Source: Chloroflexota bacterium
GTDB taxonomy: Bacteria; Chloroflexota; Limnocylindria; Limnocylindrales; CSP1-4
DNA: 64,000 bases
Reading direction: 5' to 3'
Assembly (NCBI GenBank): GCA_919901745.1
Contig: CAKKPP010000004.1
Location: 188,460 to 252,459, forward strand
Below the pieces are notes generated by a model that saw only the letters and a program-made list of their open reading frames with translations, was not told where the DNA came from and searched no databases. Shown here one piece after another: positions 1 to 9,402 of this stretch (position 1 is the first letter of the stretch; every line of letters starts with the position of its first letter). The translations under genes were made by a program, and so were the position numbers.

Positions 1-1040
1 GGGGCGTCATCGCCGGGAGCGGTCGCGGGCGGCTCGGGCCCGAGCCCGGAACCGAGCCCGGAACCGAGCCCGGAGCCCAGCCCGATCGCGGCCGCCTCAC
101 GAGCCCGATCGAGTCCGGCGTGGACGTGGGTCAGGGCGAGGAAGGCAACCACCTGCGGAGCGACCGCGATGGCGATGGTCGTGAACAACAGCGTCCCGAA
201 TGCGACGATCGCAGCGAGAATGAGGCCGTACGTGAGACCGGCGACCGCATCGCCACGATCGAACCCCAGCTCCAGTGCCGTTCCGACGCGCACGAGAATG
301 TCGCCGCCGGCACCGATCGCGAACAGCTGGAGGTACTGCGCCGCGGCCGTGAACACGGCCACGACCGCTGCGAGGCGCCAGCGGGCCTGGACCAGCCGGA
401 ACCCCCGCGAGATGGCCTCGCGCGCGCCAACATCGCCGAGCACGATGGCGGATGGGACGTACGCGAACGGGATGGCCACGACGACCCCGACCGCGAGGCC
501 GACCAGGGCGAGCGCCTCGGAATCGGGTTCGAGCGTCCCGCCGAACGTTGCGCCGACGGTGCCCCCGGCGACGCCCGCCGGGATGCCCACGATGAAGGCT
601 GCGCGAACCACGCGCCAGAAGGTCTGGCGCGACCTTGCAACCGCCTCGCGCAGGCTCACCGGACGATCGACGAGCCGCCCTGCGAGCACGGCGATCGCAA
701 CGATCTGGCTCTCGATCGTGATCGCGACCCAACCAAGCGTGGCGACGACAAGGCCGATTCCAAGCTGCCCGAAGAGCGCTTCGCTGAACTCCGGCAGGAC
801 AGGAGCGCTGGTCGGGTCGATGGCGCCCGGGTCGAACAGGTCGAGGAGCTCGGGCAACCGGACGAACAGGACGGCGAGCACAAGGCCCAACGGGCCGACG
901 ATCAGGAGGAACTGCCCGGCCATGAAGAGCGAGGCGCGACGCAGGTCGCGGCTCGCCCGAAGGTCAAGGTCGAACGCACGACCGAGGACCCGTCGTGCCG
1001 TCGGGAGCTGCCGAAAGTCGGACGACGGATCGGGCGTCAC
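1..1040 (-). CDS. Polytopic membrane protein, C-terminus cut by window edge
   Basis: This minus-strand frame has no stop from the GTG at 1038-1040 to base 1, so the gene runs off the left edge. About 346 residues are visible. The N-terminal 30 residues are charged, then come roughly six hydrophobic segments near residues 36-58, 90-118, 146-165, 175-198, 223-245 and 275-310, followed by a Gly/Leu/Ser tail made by a 12-bp tandem repeat. The GTG start overlaps the TGA of the dehydratase upstream (GTGA), so the two are translationally coupled. I do not recognise the family; the layout of paired membrane segments with amphipathic linkers resembles integral-membrane domains of unknown function. The real frame is clear from its hydrophobic periodicity; the other open frames here are shadows. 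Confidence 0.7.
   Translation of the reverse strand, partial: MTPDPSSDFRQLPTARRVLGRAFDLDLRASRDLRRASLFMAGQFLLIVGPLGLVLAVLFVRLPELLDLFDPGAIDPTSAPVLPEFSEALFGQLGIGLVVATLGWVAITIESQIVAIAVLAGRLVDRPVSLREAVARSRQTFWRVVRAAFIVGIPAGVAGGTVGATFGGTLEPDSEALALVGLAVGVVVAIPFAYVPSAIVLGDVGAREAISRGFRLVQARWRLAAVVAVFTAAAQYLQLFAIGAGGDILVRVGTALELGFDRGDAVAGLTYGLILAAIVAFGTLLFTTIAIAVAPQVVAFLALTHVHAGLDRAREAAAIGLGSGLGSGLGSGLGPEPPATAPGDDA
42..77. repeat. 12-bp tandem repeat, 3 units
   Basis: The unit GAGCCCGGAACC is repeated twice and followed by a one-base variant. It lies inside the membrane protein gene and encodes the repeating Gly-Ser-Gly-Leu tail, so it is a coding microsatellite. Confidence 0.8.
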
Positions 1041-2068
1041 GCCGGTGCTGGAGATGGGGCGGCACCGAGTGGTTCGGCGGCGGCAATGAACTCGCCCAGT
1101 CGGGTCACGTCCACGTTGCCCCCGGACGCGACGACGCACACGCGCTCGCCGTCGCGGATCGGGATCCTCCCGGTCAGCACCGCCGCAAGCGCCGCCGCCC
1201 CGGCCGGCTCCAGGACCTGCTTCATCCGCTCGAGAGCAAATCGCATGCCGGACAGGATCGTGGCATCGTCGAGCAGCACGATCCCCTCGAGATACCGAGC
1301 GCACATTGCCATGGTCCAGCGGCCCGCGAACGGCGCACCGAGACCATCCGCGATCGACGTGGGTTGGATCCGGACGATCTCGCCGCGCTCCAGGGCGAGT
1401 GACATGGCCATCGACCTGGTGGGTTCGACCCCATAGACCCGAACGTCTGGACGCGTCTCGCGGATCGCGCCGGCGATCCCGGAGATCAGTCCACCACCGC
1501 CGATCCCCACGACCACCACGTCGACGTCGGGCAGGTCCTCGAGGATCTCGAAGCCGGCCGACGCGTGACCGGCGATGACATCCGGGTCGTCAAACGGATG
1601 GCAGAAGGTCAGTCCCCGTTCGTCCCGCAGGCGCTCCATCTCGGCGAACGCGTCGCCGACCGTCGCGCCATGGAGGACGACCTCCGCGCCATAACCGCGG
1701 CAGGCCGCCACCTTGGACGGGACCGCATCGGCCGGCATGACGACGATCGTGCGGACACCCGCCGCACCGCCCACGTATGCGTACGCCTGGCCGGCATTCC
1801 CGGCCGAGTGGGTGATGATCCCGCGGGCGCGTTCCGCGTCCGAGAGCCCGAGCACCCGCGCGGTCATCCCTCGGGGCTTGAACGAGCCGGTCTTCTGAAG
1901 GTGCTCCGCTTTCACATACAGCGTATCGTCGGCCGGCCGTGCGCCGCTCGCCTGGCCCGCGATGTCGGCCGCGGTGCGCGACGTCAGCAGGGGCGTCCGA
2001 TGCACCCGGCCGGCGATGGCCTCACGCGCTGCTCGCATGCGTTCCAGGGAAACGATGTCGTCGGGCAT
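1037..2068 (-). CDS. Threonine/serine dehydratase, PLP-dependent
   Basis: A 343-residue fold-type II PLP enzyme that should deaminate L-threonine or L-serine to the 2-oxo acid. The PLP lysine is in the SFKPRG motif near residue 57, the phosphate-binding glycine loop is GIGGGG near residue 170, and SGGN near the C-terminus matches the pyridine-nitrogen contact. There is no C-terminal regulatory ACT domain, so it is more like the short catabolic or serine/threonine racemase-dehydratase type than biosynthetic IlvA. The ATG at 2068 is chosen because a TATGCT -10 hexamer lies 7 bases upstream and overlaps an alternative ATG at 2080, which would then not be transcribed. Its stop overlaps the start of the membrane protein gene. 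Substrate choice between Thr and Ser cannot be read from sequence. Confidence 0.9.
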   Translation of the reverse strand: MPDDIVSLERMRAAREAIAGRVHRTPLLTSRTAADIAGQASGARPADDTLYVKAEHLQKTGSFKPRGMTARVLGLSDAERARGIITHSAGNAGQAYAYVGGAAGVRTIVVMPADAVPSKVAACRGYGAEVVLHGATVGDAFAEMERLRDERGLTFCHPFDDPDVIAGHASAGFEILEDLPDVDVVVVGIGGGGLISGIAGAIRETRPDVRVYGVEPTRSMAMSLALERGEIVRIQPTSIADGLGAPFAGRWTMAMCARYLEGIVLLDDATILSGMRFALERMKQVLEPAGAAALAAVLTGRIPIRDGERVCVVASGGNVDVTRLGEFIAAAEPLGAAPSPAPA

Positions 2069-2075
2069 GACCGGG

Positions 2076-2081
2076 AGCATA
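2076..2081 (-). promoter_or_regulatory. -10 hexamer TATGCT, leaderless start of dehydratase
   Basis: TATGCT on the minus strand, 7 bases before ATG 2068. It decides the start because the ATG at 2080 lies within the hexamer itself. No convincing -35 is seen. Confidence 0.5.
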
Positions 2082-2128
2082 TCGCCCCCGTGTGGCCGTC
2101 GGGTGCCGGGAGTGGCAGACTGCAGGCA

Positions 2129-3025
2129 ATGCTCACGTTTCGACCGGGTCATCCTGGTGATGCTCGCGCGGCCTTCGATGTCTTCGAACCGACGATCGAC
2201 CACCTGAGCGCGCGCGTCGGTGGGACCGGCAACGCGACCGCGGGCGACCCGGCCGCGTGGGATCGGCGACGGCCGCTGTTCGAGCACCTGGGAGCGACCG
2301 GGGACCAGTTCTGGTTCGCGGAGGAGGACTCCCGAGTGGTCGGCTACGCGCGATCCATCGTTCGGGGCAACGTCCGCGAACTGACCGAATTCTTCGTCCT
2401 GCCCGACGCCCAGGGCGGCGGTATCGGCCGTGGGCTCATCGAGCGCGCCCTGCCGATGGATGGCCTCTCGCGCACGATCATCGCGACCGCTGAGCTGCCG
2501 GCCATTGCGCGCTACCTCAAAGCTGGCATCGTCGGTCGATTTCCGATCTACGCATTCACGCGGGCGCCGGAAGTGGTCCAGGCGCCCACGGACCTGAAGC
2601 GCGAGCCGTTGACGATGGACGCGGCGACCCTCGACGAGCTCGCGCTGATCGACGAACCGATTCTCGAGTTCCGCCGTGACGTCGATCATCGCTGGCTCGC
2701 CGGCCAGCGCCGCGGGACCGCCTATCGACGCGCTGGGCGAATCGTGGCCTACGGGTACCACCCCACGGCCGTCGGCTGGGGCGGGCCCTTTGCCGCGGAA
2801 CGCCCGGCCGATCTGCCGGTGCTGCTGGCGGACGCAGAGACGGCCGCCGCCGAGGCGGGCCAGTCCGAGATCGCCTTCGACGTTCCGCTGGTCAACGCGG
2901 CCGCGGTCGCCCACCTGGTCGAGCGGGGCTACCGCCTGGATCCGTTCCACATGCTCTTCCTGAGCGATCGCGAGCCCGGTCGGTTCGAGCGCTACGTGCT
3001 GTGCGGGCCGCCGTTCTTCGCCTGA
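2129..3025 (+). CDS. GNAT-family acetyltransferase, two GNAT-like halves
   Basis: A 298-residue protein whose N-terminal half is a GNAT domain: the acetyl-CoA phosphate-binding turn is GGGIGRG near residues 97-103 after a beta-strand ending in FVLPD. The C-terminal half, from about residue 165, has a second, weaker GNAT-like layout without an obvious acetyl-CoA loop, as in tandem-GNAT proteins. The substrate is unknown. It is divergent from the dehydratase with only 60 bases between starts; a CAGACT hexamer sits 7 bases before this ATG. A longer in-frame extension upstream overlaps the dehydratase gene and is rejected. Confidence 0.85.
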   Translation: MLTFRPGHPGDARAAFDVFEPTIDHLSARVGGTGNATAGDPAAWDRRRPLFEHLGATGDQFWFAEEDSRVVGYARSIVRGNVRELTEFFVLPDAQGGGIGRGLIERALPMDGLSRTIIATAELPAIARYLKAGIVGRFPIYAFTRAPEVVQAPTDLKREPLTMDAATLDELALIDEPILEFRRDVDHRWLAGQRRGTAYRRAGRIVAYGYHPTAVGWGGPFAAERPADLPVLLADAETAAAEAGQSEIAFDVPLVNAAAVAHLVERGYRLDPFHMLFLSDREPGRFERYVLCGPPFFA

Positions 3026-3080
3026 CGTGCGCGCTGCCGAACGTGCCGGCGCGTCGCAGTTCGGTTGTGATCTGTCTTAC

Positions 3081-3109
3081 TTGCGAGTTTGCGCAAATAG
3101 TGAGACACT
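3081..3109 (+). promoter_or_regulatory. Promoter with embedded inverted repeat, upstream of ArsR gene
   Basis: TTGCGA (3081-3086), 17 bases, then GACACT (3104-3109), 9 bases before the ATG at 3119. An inverted repeat TTGCG-N6-CGCAA (3081-3096) lies over the -35 and spacer, the usual place for an autoregulatory ArsR operator. The operator role is inferred. Confidence 0.45.
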
Positions 3110-3118
3110 TGGCACGTC

Positions 3119-3415
3119 ATGATCGAACCCCAGTCCCTCGAGGAGACCAGCCGTCGTCGAGCGGCGTCCATCGGACGCGCTCTCGCCGATCCCAAGCGGT
3201 TGTGCGTCCTCGAATCGCTGGCCGAAGGCGAGCTCTCCGTGAGCGAGCTGTCGACCCGCGTCGGCTGCCAGGTCCCGAACATGAGCCAGCACCTGTCGGT
3301 GCTGCGCAGCGCCGGCCTCGTCACCTCTCGGCGTGACGGCAACACCATCTTCTATCGCCTCTCGGACCCCCGGGTTCTCGAGGCCTACCGACTCATCCAG
3401 ACGATCGCCCGCTAG
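3119..3415 (+). CDS. ArsR/SmtB-family transcriptional regulator
   Basis: A 98-residue winged-helix repressor. The recognition helix region reads VPNMSQHLSVLRSAGLV and the wing RRDGNTIFYRL, both typical of ArsR proteins. The metal-site signature ELCVCDL is absent: the equivalent segment is ELSVSEL. The only cysteines are at about residues 29 and 50, so it may be a redox or persulfide sensor rather than a metal sensor, which is an inference. A thioredoxin gene follows 43 bases downstream on the same strand, supporting a thiol-related role. Confidence 0.88.
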   Translation: MIEPQSLEETSRRRAASIGRALADPKRLCVLESLAEGELSVSELSTRVGCQVPNMSQHLSVLRSAGLVTSRRDGNTIFYRLSDPRVLEAYRLIQTIAR

Positions 3416-3458
3416 GGCGGCCTTGCCCGCCGACGCGGGAGAAAGAGAGTTCACCAAC

Positions 3459-3797
3459 ATGGGGATCAAGCACGCAACCGATGCCGACTTCGAGGCGTTG
3501 GTCGTCAACAACGACAAGCCCGTCGTGGTCGACTTCTGGGCGGCCTGGTGCGGCCCCTGCAAGATGGTCGCGCCGGAGATGGAGAAGCTGGCCGCGAAAT
3601 ACGAGGGTTCCGTTGATGTCGTGAAGGTCGACGTGGACGCCAACCCGCGCATTTCGCAGGCATTCAGGATCATGTCGATCCCGACCATCGCGTTCTTCAA
3701 GCCGGGCGCTCAGCCGCAGGGCGTCGTCGGATTCCGACCGATGGAGCAGCTCGAGACCCAGTTCGGCCTCGCCGAGTTCGTCAAGGCCGACGCCTGA
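3459..3797 (+). CDS. trxA: Thioredoxin
   Basis: A 112-residue thioredoxin, the usual family length. The active site is WCGPC with cysteines at about residues 31 and 34, the buried Asp is in VVVDFW, and the cis-proline follows SIPT near residue 75. It should act as a cytosolic dithiol reductant. A purine-rich stretch (GGGAGAAAGAGAG) lies a little far upstream of the ATG but is the best ribosome binding site in this part of the window. It follows the ArsR gene and is probably co-transcribed with it. Confidence 0.95.
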   Translation: MGIKHATDADFEALVVNNDKPVVVDFWAAWCGPCKMVAPEMEKLAAKYEGSVDVVKVDVDANPRISQAFRIMSIPTIAFFKPGAQPQGVVGFRPMEQLETQFGLAEFVKADA

Positions 3798-3804
3798 CGG
3801 CGCT

Positions 3805-4149
3805 TCAGCCGGCGCGCCGCCAGGCGGCGATGAACCAGGACTCAATGCGGTCAACGGCGAACCGGTCGACTTCGCCAGGCTGAACGGCGACCCACTCCGG
3901 ACCGCGCGCCGAGGGTTCCGTGTCGGGCGTCCGCAACGCGGCGGCGGCGATCGGGCCGTCGAGACGAAACTCGACGACATCCCCGGCATGTACGGCGAAC
4001 GCCTGTCCATCACGCGACCACGTCGTGGTTGCGCCGGCAACCGCGCCGATCGCGTCGACACTCGACGCGGCGCGGTTGAGCACCTCGGCCAGCGACCTCG
4101 GGCGACCCGCGGCCGACCCCGAGTCGTCCGTCGTCGGGTCGCCCGTCAC
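3805..4149 (-). CDS. Hypothetical protein, 114 residues
   Basis: Its ATG overlaps the stop of the DinB-like gene (ATGA at 4146-4149), so it is translationally coupled to it. The N-terminal 15 residues are polar, and the rest looks like a small alpha/beta domain with two beta-rich stretches (TTTWSRDGQAFAVHAGDVVEF and PEWVAVQPGEVDRF) ending in a Trp-rich helix. I do not recognise the family. Coding is supported by the coupling and by the codon pattern. It ends 7 bases from the convergent thioredoxin stop. Confidence 0.7.
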   Translation of the reverse strand: MTGDPTTDDSGSAAGRPRSLAEVLNRAASSVDAIGAVAGATTTWSRDGQAFAVHAGDVVEFRLDGPIAAAALRTPDTEPSARGPEWVAVQPGEVDRFAVDRIESWFIAAWRRAG

Positions 4150-4622
4150 CCGGCGGCCTCGAGAATGGAATGCAGGTCGGACAGGTGGTCCTCGTAATGT
4201 TCGATCGTCTCCTCGACGAAGAACGTCTCCTGGTCGGCATGCTTGATGAACCGGCTCTCCGGGACGACGGTCAGCGTGCCTCGAAGTTCACCCGGAATGG
4301 ACTCGGCTCGTCGGCGCAGTTCGGCCACCTCCAGCGCGCCCCATGACGCGAGGAAGTCGTCGTTGACGTCGTCGGCGCGGGCATCCCAGTCGCGGGCCAG
4401 CGCCTCGCGGCTCGCACTCGTCTCGCCGACGGCCAGTTCGCGCGCCACATCGAGGGCATGCGACTGCCACGCGACCATGTGACCGAGGAGGTCACGGCCG
4501 CTCCAGCCGTGGGCAGCCGCCACCGGCTGGGCGAGCTGTTCGTCGGTCAGCTCCAGGAGCGCCTCGAACGGCCGCCAACTCTCCCGTTCCTCCTCGAGGA
4601 ATTCGAGTGCACTCAGGTACAT
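4146..4622 (-). CDS. DinB/ClbS-like four-helix protein
   Basis: A 158-residue protein with a DinB-superfamily, ClbS/DfsB-like pattern: an early Trp, the segment GWSGRDLLGHMVAWQ near residues 40-54 where the metal-ligand His of helix 2 normally sits, and a C-terminal HYEDHL near residue 143 supplying a second histidine pair. Relatives include thiol-dependent transferases and maleylpyruvate isomerase N-domains; the actual reaction cannot be assigned. It has a clear ribosome binding site (AGGAGATCGCC then ATG), and a TACGAT hexamer about 50 bases upstream may be its promoter. It is the first gene of a two-gene unit. Confidence 0.8.
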   Translation of the reverse strand: MYLSALEFLEEERESWRPFEALLELTDEQLAQPVAAAHGWSGRDLLGHMVAWQSHALDVARELAVGETSASREALARDWDARADDVNDDFLASWGALEVAELRRRAESIPGELRGTLTVVPESRFIKHADQETFFVEETIEHYEDHLSDLHSILEAAG

Positions 4623-5022
4623 GGCGATCTCCTGCGTTCGGGGCTCTCGTGCCCGCCATTCGGCCGGGCCCCGATCGTAGCCCAGCGGCGCGCGACCGCG
4701 CGGCTCGGACCGCCTGGCACGATCTGTGATTCACGAACAGGTCGTTTGACAGACGAGCGCTCCGGGGCAGGACGGAGGGTCGCCGGTCGGTCACGGGTCG
4801 GGGTCGGCGGCCAGCCCCTGCCCCTTGCCGCCAATCCGAAATTCCGCCCAGTAATGAGATCGGGCGTCAGCGAGCGTGACGGGTCACCGATTCCTGCGCT
4901 CCGGGTGGAGGGCCGCGCTCGCTCAGCCCGATTCCGATTACCCGGGGTAATAGCAGGGTGGGGTACCCGAGGTGCGGTGCACTCCATGGAATGGCGCATC
5001 CCATGAACTGCCGCTCGGACCC
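4623..5022. other. Non-coding spacer holding repeat copy 1
   Basis: 400 bases between two minus-strand genes with no credible coding frame. Bases 4623-4727 hold the likely promoter of the DinB-like gene; 4728-4967 is the first copy of the structured repeat; nothing further is seen in 4968-5022. Confidence 0.6.
4728..4967 (+). repeat. Structured repeat element, copy 1 of 3
   Basis: It begins with GATTCACGA (4728-4736), then TTGAC (4746-4750) followed by a conserved GACGAG...CGGGG box, then a variable linker. The left hairpin arm is at about 4848-4878 and the right arm at about 4913-4944, with a 34-base loop that starts with the conserved ACGGGTCACCGATTC. The right arm carries a small insertion, making this the most degenerate stem of the three. 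It lies about 55 bases downstream of the minus-strand gene stop at 5023. Confidence 0.75.
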
Positions 5023-5468
5023 CTACCGCCCCCAGGAGACCATGGATTCGGGGGTGATCTCGATCGCGACCGGCGTGCCCCTCTCGGCCATGCGCGCGGC
5101 CGTCTCGGCCGCAGGCCGGTCCGGCTGGTAGCGCCGGACCTGTTCCGTCGTGATCCGCAGATACGCGTCACGTCCGTCGAGTCCGTCGAGGACCAGAGCG
5201 CGGCCCCGGGCGAGGACGCCGCGCTTCCGGCGAATGTCCGAATCGATCTCGATTGCCGCGCGCCCCGTCCGCCGGGCGTGGGCGACCTTGGCATCGCCGG
5301 CCTGGGCCCCGACCCAGAATCGCATGCCATCCCAGCAGTACCACGCCGGCACGACGTGGGGATCGCCGGCATCGTCGACCGTCGCGATGTGGCATAGGTT
5401 GGGTTCGGCGAGGAAATCGTCCAGAAGAGCTGCGTCGGACGCCCAACCGGAGATCCGTGGTCCGTCCA

Positions 5469-5469
<1 letters not shown>
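5023..5469 (-). CDS. Pyridoxamine 5'-phosphate oxidase-fold protein
   Basis: A 148-residue split-barrel protein of the PPOX family. The N-terminal pattern is typical: DDFLAEPNLCHIATVDDAGDP followed by a beta-hairpin ending VVPAWYCWDG, then the strand KVAHARRTGRAAIEID. Such proteins bind FMN or F420 and act as oxidoreductases; the cofactor cannot be decided here. The ATG at 5469 overlaps the mutase TGA by one base (TGATG), so the gene is coupled to the acyl-CoA mutase. A longer in-frame start at 5556 lies inside the mutase gene and is rejected. Confidence 0.85.
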
Positions 5470-7241
<1,772 letters not shown>

Positions 7242-7248
7242 GGCCCCG

Positions 7249-7254
7249 ACTCTA
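7249..7254 (-). promoter_or_regulatory. -10 hexamer TAGAGT, acyl-CoA mutase gene
   Basis: TAGAGT on the minus strand 7 bases before ATG 7241, implying a leaderless mRNA. No clear -35 is seen. Confidence 0.45.
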
Positions 7255-7316
7255 GCACGGGACAAGATCGACGCCGGCGGCGCGGGCGGTGGCAGCCGGC
7301 GGCGCCTCCGCGTCAT

Positions 7317-7352
7317 GCCGGCCGGCGGCTGCGTGCCGGCCGGCGGCTGCGT
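7317..7352. repeat. 18-bp perfect tandem duplication
   Basis: The unit GCCGGCCGGCGGCTGCGT occurs twice back to back in the 149-base spacer between the lipoprotein stop and the mutase promoter. The unit is self-complementary over GCCGGC, so the spacer can form several GC hairpins and may end transcription of the lipoprotein gene's neighbour. Confidence 0.7.
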
Positions 7353-7390
7353 GCGGGGCCAGCCGCCGCTCCGCGTCGCCGGCCGAACCG

Positions 7391-7996
7391 TCACCCGGAA
7401 GCGAGGGCAGCAGACACCGCGGCATCGACCATTGCCTCGTGCGCCTCGCGCGTGACGACATCGCGGATCGCGCTCGCGACGAGGACGATGCGAACCAGCC
7501 CGGGCGACCGCCCGGTGGCCACGATCACGGTCTGGAACGATTCGTCGTTGAGCGTATCGAGGCGCGGGAGGTTGGTCCCGGCGACCAGCAGGGAGCCCTC
7601 CGTCGTGGCGTCGGTCTTGGGCGCTGCCAGGGCGCCGGCCTTGTAGAAGTCGAACACGTCGCGTGCCTGGAGTCCGTCCGCTCGGAACAGCGCGATCGTC
7701 ACTCCGCTTCGCCCACCCGTCTCCCACAGACCCCCGGCAAATTCGATCGTGGGCACACCGCGCTGGAGCAGGAGGCCGAGGCTCCGTGCCGTGCAGTTTC
7801 GACCAGAATCGACCCGGTCCGCCGGGCGGCCCTGGAACTCGGCGGGGATCTGCGCTTCGAGCTCCGGGTACAGTGCCGACCCCCGGTCGTCGCGCAGGCA
7901 CGGGGCCGCCGGGTCGAACGACGGCGCGGTCACCGAACAGGCCGCGATGGACACGACGACGGGCAGGAGCCAGCGCAACGACGCGAAACGGGCCAT
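7391..7996 (-). CDS. Putative lipoprotein, 201 residues
   Basis: The N-terminus is a lipoprotein signal peptide: basic start, hydrophobic stretch, lipobox SIAAC with the acylated Cys at about residue 20. The mature part has two further cysteine-containing turns (PCLRD and RNCTA) that could form a disulfide, then a mixed alpha/beta region ending in an Ala-rich helix. No known domain is recognised. The ATG at 7996 is favoured over longer in-frame starts because a TACGCT hexamer lies 6 bases upstream and because it gives a proper signal peptide. It should be anchored on the outer face of the membrane. Confidence 0.75.
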   Translation of the reverse strand: MARFASLRWLLPVVVSIAACSVTAPSFDPAAPCLRDDRGSALYPELEAQIPAEFQGRPADRVDSGRNCTARSLGLLLQRGVPTIEFAGGLWETGGRSGVTIALFRADGLQARDVFDFYKAGALAAPKTDATTEGSLLVAGTNLPRLDTLNDESFQTVIVATGRSPGLVRIVLVASAIRDVVTREAHEAMVDAAVSAALASG

Positions 7997-8629
7997 GGCG
8001 CGAGCGTACCCGCGACTCGGGGTTCGCGCTGAGGGGGGCTGGGGTTCGATCCGGGGAGGGCCGAAAACCGGTGCGTGGATGCGCCCGACCTTCGCCGCCG
8101 GAGGGGAGGACGAGCGAACCATGGAGACAGGGCCCCACGAACTCCTACGGTCGGGTCGTCCGCAACGCGGCGAGCCGGGACCACCTGGGGCGTCGGCCAC
8201 GGACTCGGCCTCGAACACGCGAGACGGAAGACGGTCCGCCTCATGTCGATCTCGGGCCCGGGTCACGAACCGAGTAACCATGATCGATCGGCCAGCAGGG
8301 CCCCCGACGCGTTGCGGCGCCACCCATCGCCGCATCGCCACCTCCGCTGACCCTCAGGCCCCGCCCGCTCCAGGGTGATCCACGGATACGTTTCCCCACG
8401 GTTGACCGTCGAGAGCCCCGGGGCAGAACGGGAGATACCGGCACGTCACGGCGCGGGGTCGTCCTCCGCCCTGTTCATCGACTACTCCCGGTAATGGGAT
8501 CGGACGTCAGCGAGCGTGACGGGTCACCGATTCCGACGTTCCGGGTGCACTGCCACGCTCGCTGCCCCCGGATCTCATTAGCCGGGGTCATCACAGGTGG
8601 GATACATCCAGCCTGTTCGGGGATCACAG
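7997..8629. other. Long non-coding spacer holding repeat copy 2
   Basis: 633 bases between minus-strand genes. TACGCT at 8003-8008 is the -10 of the lipoprotein gene. Bases 8009-8376 have open frames on both strands but no start context or recognisable product, so I see no gene there. Repeat copy 2 occupies 8377-8605. Confidence 0.55.
8377..8605 (+). repeat. Structured repeat element, copy 2 of 3
   Basis: It starts with GATCCACGGA (8377-8386), TTGAC is at 8402-8406 with the following CGTCGAGAGCCCCGGGG box, and the hairpin arms are at about 8486-8518 and 8554-8586 around a 35-base loop. The stem joins CCCGGTAAT...CAGCGAGCGTG with CACGCTCGCTG...ATTAGCCGGG and is about 30 bp with few mismatches. 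The right arm ends about 40 bases from the stop of the J-domain gene at 8630. Confidence 0.8.
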
Positions 8630-9343
8630 CTATGCCGACTCGCGGCGGCCTTTCGCGTCTGGTCTCACCCGACGGACGATGCCCCGCGCATCCAGGTCAT
8701 CGCGGACGACTCGGGCGGCCATCATCAGGTCCGGATCGCGCTGGATGGTCCGCGCCAGCCAGTCGATGTAGGACGGTTCGAAGGCGGCAATATCTCCGAG
8801 GCGATGATCGTGGAACTTGCCGAAGGTGATCTCGACGGCTCGGGCGTCGCCCAGGGTGGGGCGAGCCGGGGGACGGAATCGCCGGACGCGAGCGCGGCGC
8901 AACGGTCCATTTGGCTCGGAGGCGCGCGGCGGCTCGCTTCCGACGGCGTCGTACCGTCGTGGCGGTTGGCCCACCATGCGGATCGCCGGACCCGTGGTGG
9001 CGTTCCCCGGCCGGAACGTGTCGGTCGTATCGAGGCGACCGGTGACCGGCCGCGTCGGCTTCGGGGGAGGGGGGCCGCCGCGCCGGGGCCGCGTGGCCGC
9101 CGTGGCGCCGGATCCCTCGTCGCCCTCGCCAGCCTCACCCGCGCCCGGGAGGCCGCGGCGGAGCCGCTCGTAGGCCGCGTTGATCTCGGCCATCCGACTC
9201 GTCGCCAGGCGGACGGCTTCAGGGTCGTCGGCGGTCAGATCGGGATGATTCGCCCGGGCAAGGCGGCGCCAGGCCGAGCGAATCGCCGTCGCGCTGGCGC
9301 CAACGTGCACGCCGAGGACAGCATGGGGATCGCGTCTGACCAT
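8630..9343 (-). CDS. J-domain protein with ExoX-like C-terminal domain
   Basis: A 237-residue protein. Residues 1-65 form a J domain (DPHAVLGV, then the HPD motif in ANHPDL near residue 34, then the helix AAYERL), which should stimulate an Hsp70 partner. A Pro/Gly/Arg-rich linker covers residues 68-155. The C-terminus, about residues 165-210, reads VEITFGKFHDHRLGDIAAFEPSYIDWLA, which matches the small beta domain found at the C-terminus of exonuclease X-like proteins and DUF3820. The start at 9343 follows a TACACT hexamer by 7 bases; the longer frame upstream is rejected. It is too short to be a full DnaJ, as zinc-finger and C-terminal domains are absent. Confidence 0.8.
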   Translation of the reverse strand: MVRRDPHAVLGVHVGASATAIRSAWRRLARANHPDLTADDPEAVRLATSRMAEINAAYERLRRGLPGAGEAGEGDEGSGATAATRPRRGGPPPPKPTRPVTGRLDTTDTFRPGNATTGPAIRMVGQPPRRYDAVGSEPPRASEPNGPLRRARVRRFRPPARPTLGDARAVEITFGKFHDHRLGDIAAFEPSYIDWLARTIQRDPDLMMAARVVRDDLDARGIVRRVRPDAKGRRESA

Positions 9344-9350
9344 CGGGCCC

Positions 9351-9356
9351 AGTGTA
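9351..9356 (-). promoter_or_regulatory. -10 hexamer TACACT, J-domain gene
   Basis: TACACT on the minus strand, 7 bases before ATG 9343. It selects this start over the much longer open frame. Confidence 0.45.
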
Positions 9357-9402
9357 GCGGCGAGCGGGATGCCAGCGGCGGCGAGCGGAATCCGGGCGGC
9401 GC

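Noticed and set aside
120-1436. 438-residue plus-strand frame over the first genes
   Set aside because: It runs antisense to a membrane protein with clear hydrophobic segments and to the dehydratase; it has a shadow composition of charged residues and no motif.
4746-4775. TTGAC of the structured repeat as a -35 promoter
   Set aside because: Sequences 17 bases downstream (AGGACG, AGAACG, GGGACG) do not resemble a -10 in any copy, so I treat it as part of a conserved box instead.
7997-8376. Protein genes in the long spacer upstream of the lipoprotein
   Set aside because: Frames on both strands are Arg/Pro-rich, mutually overlapping and lack start signals or motifs.
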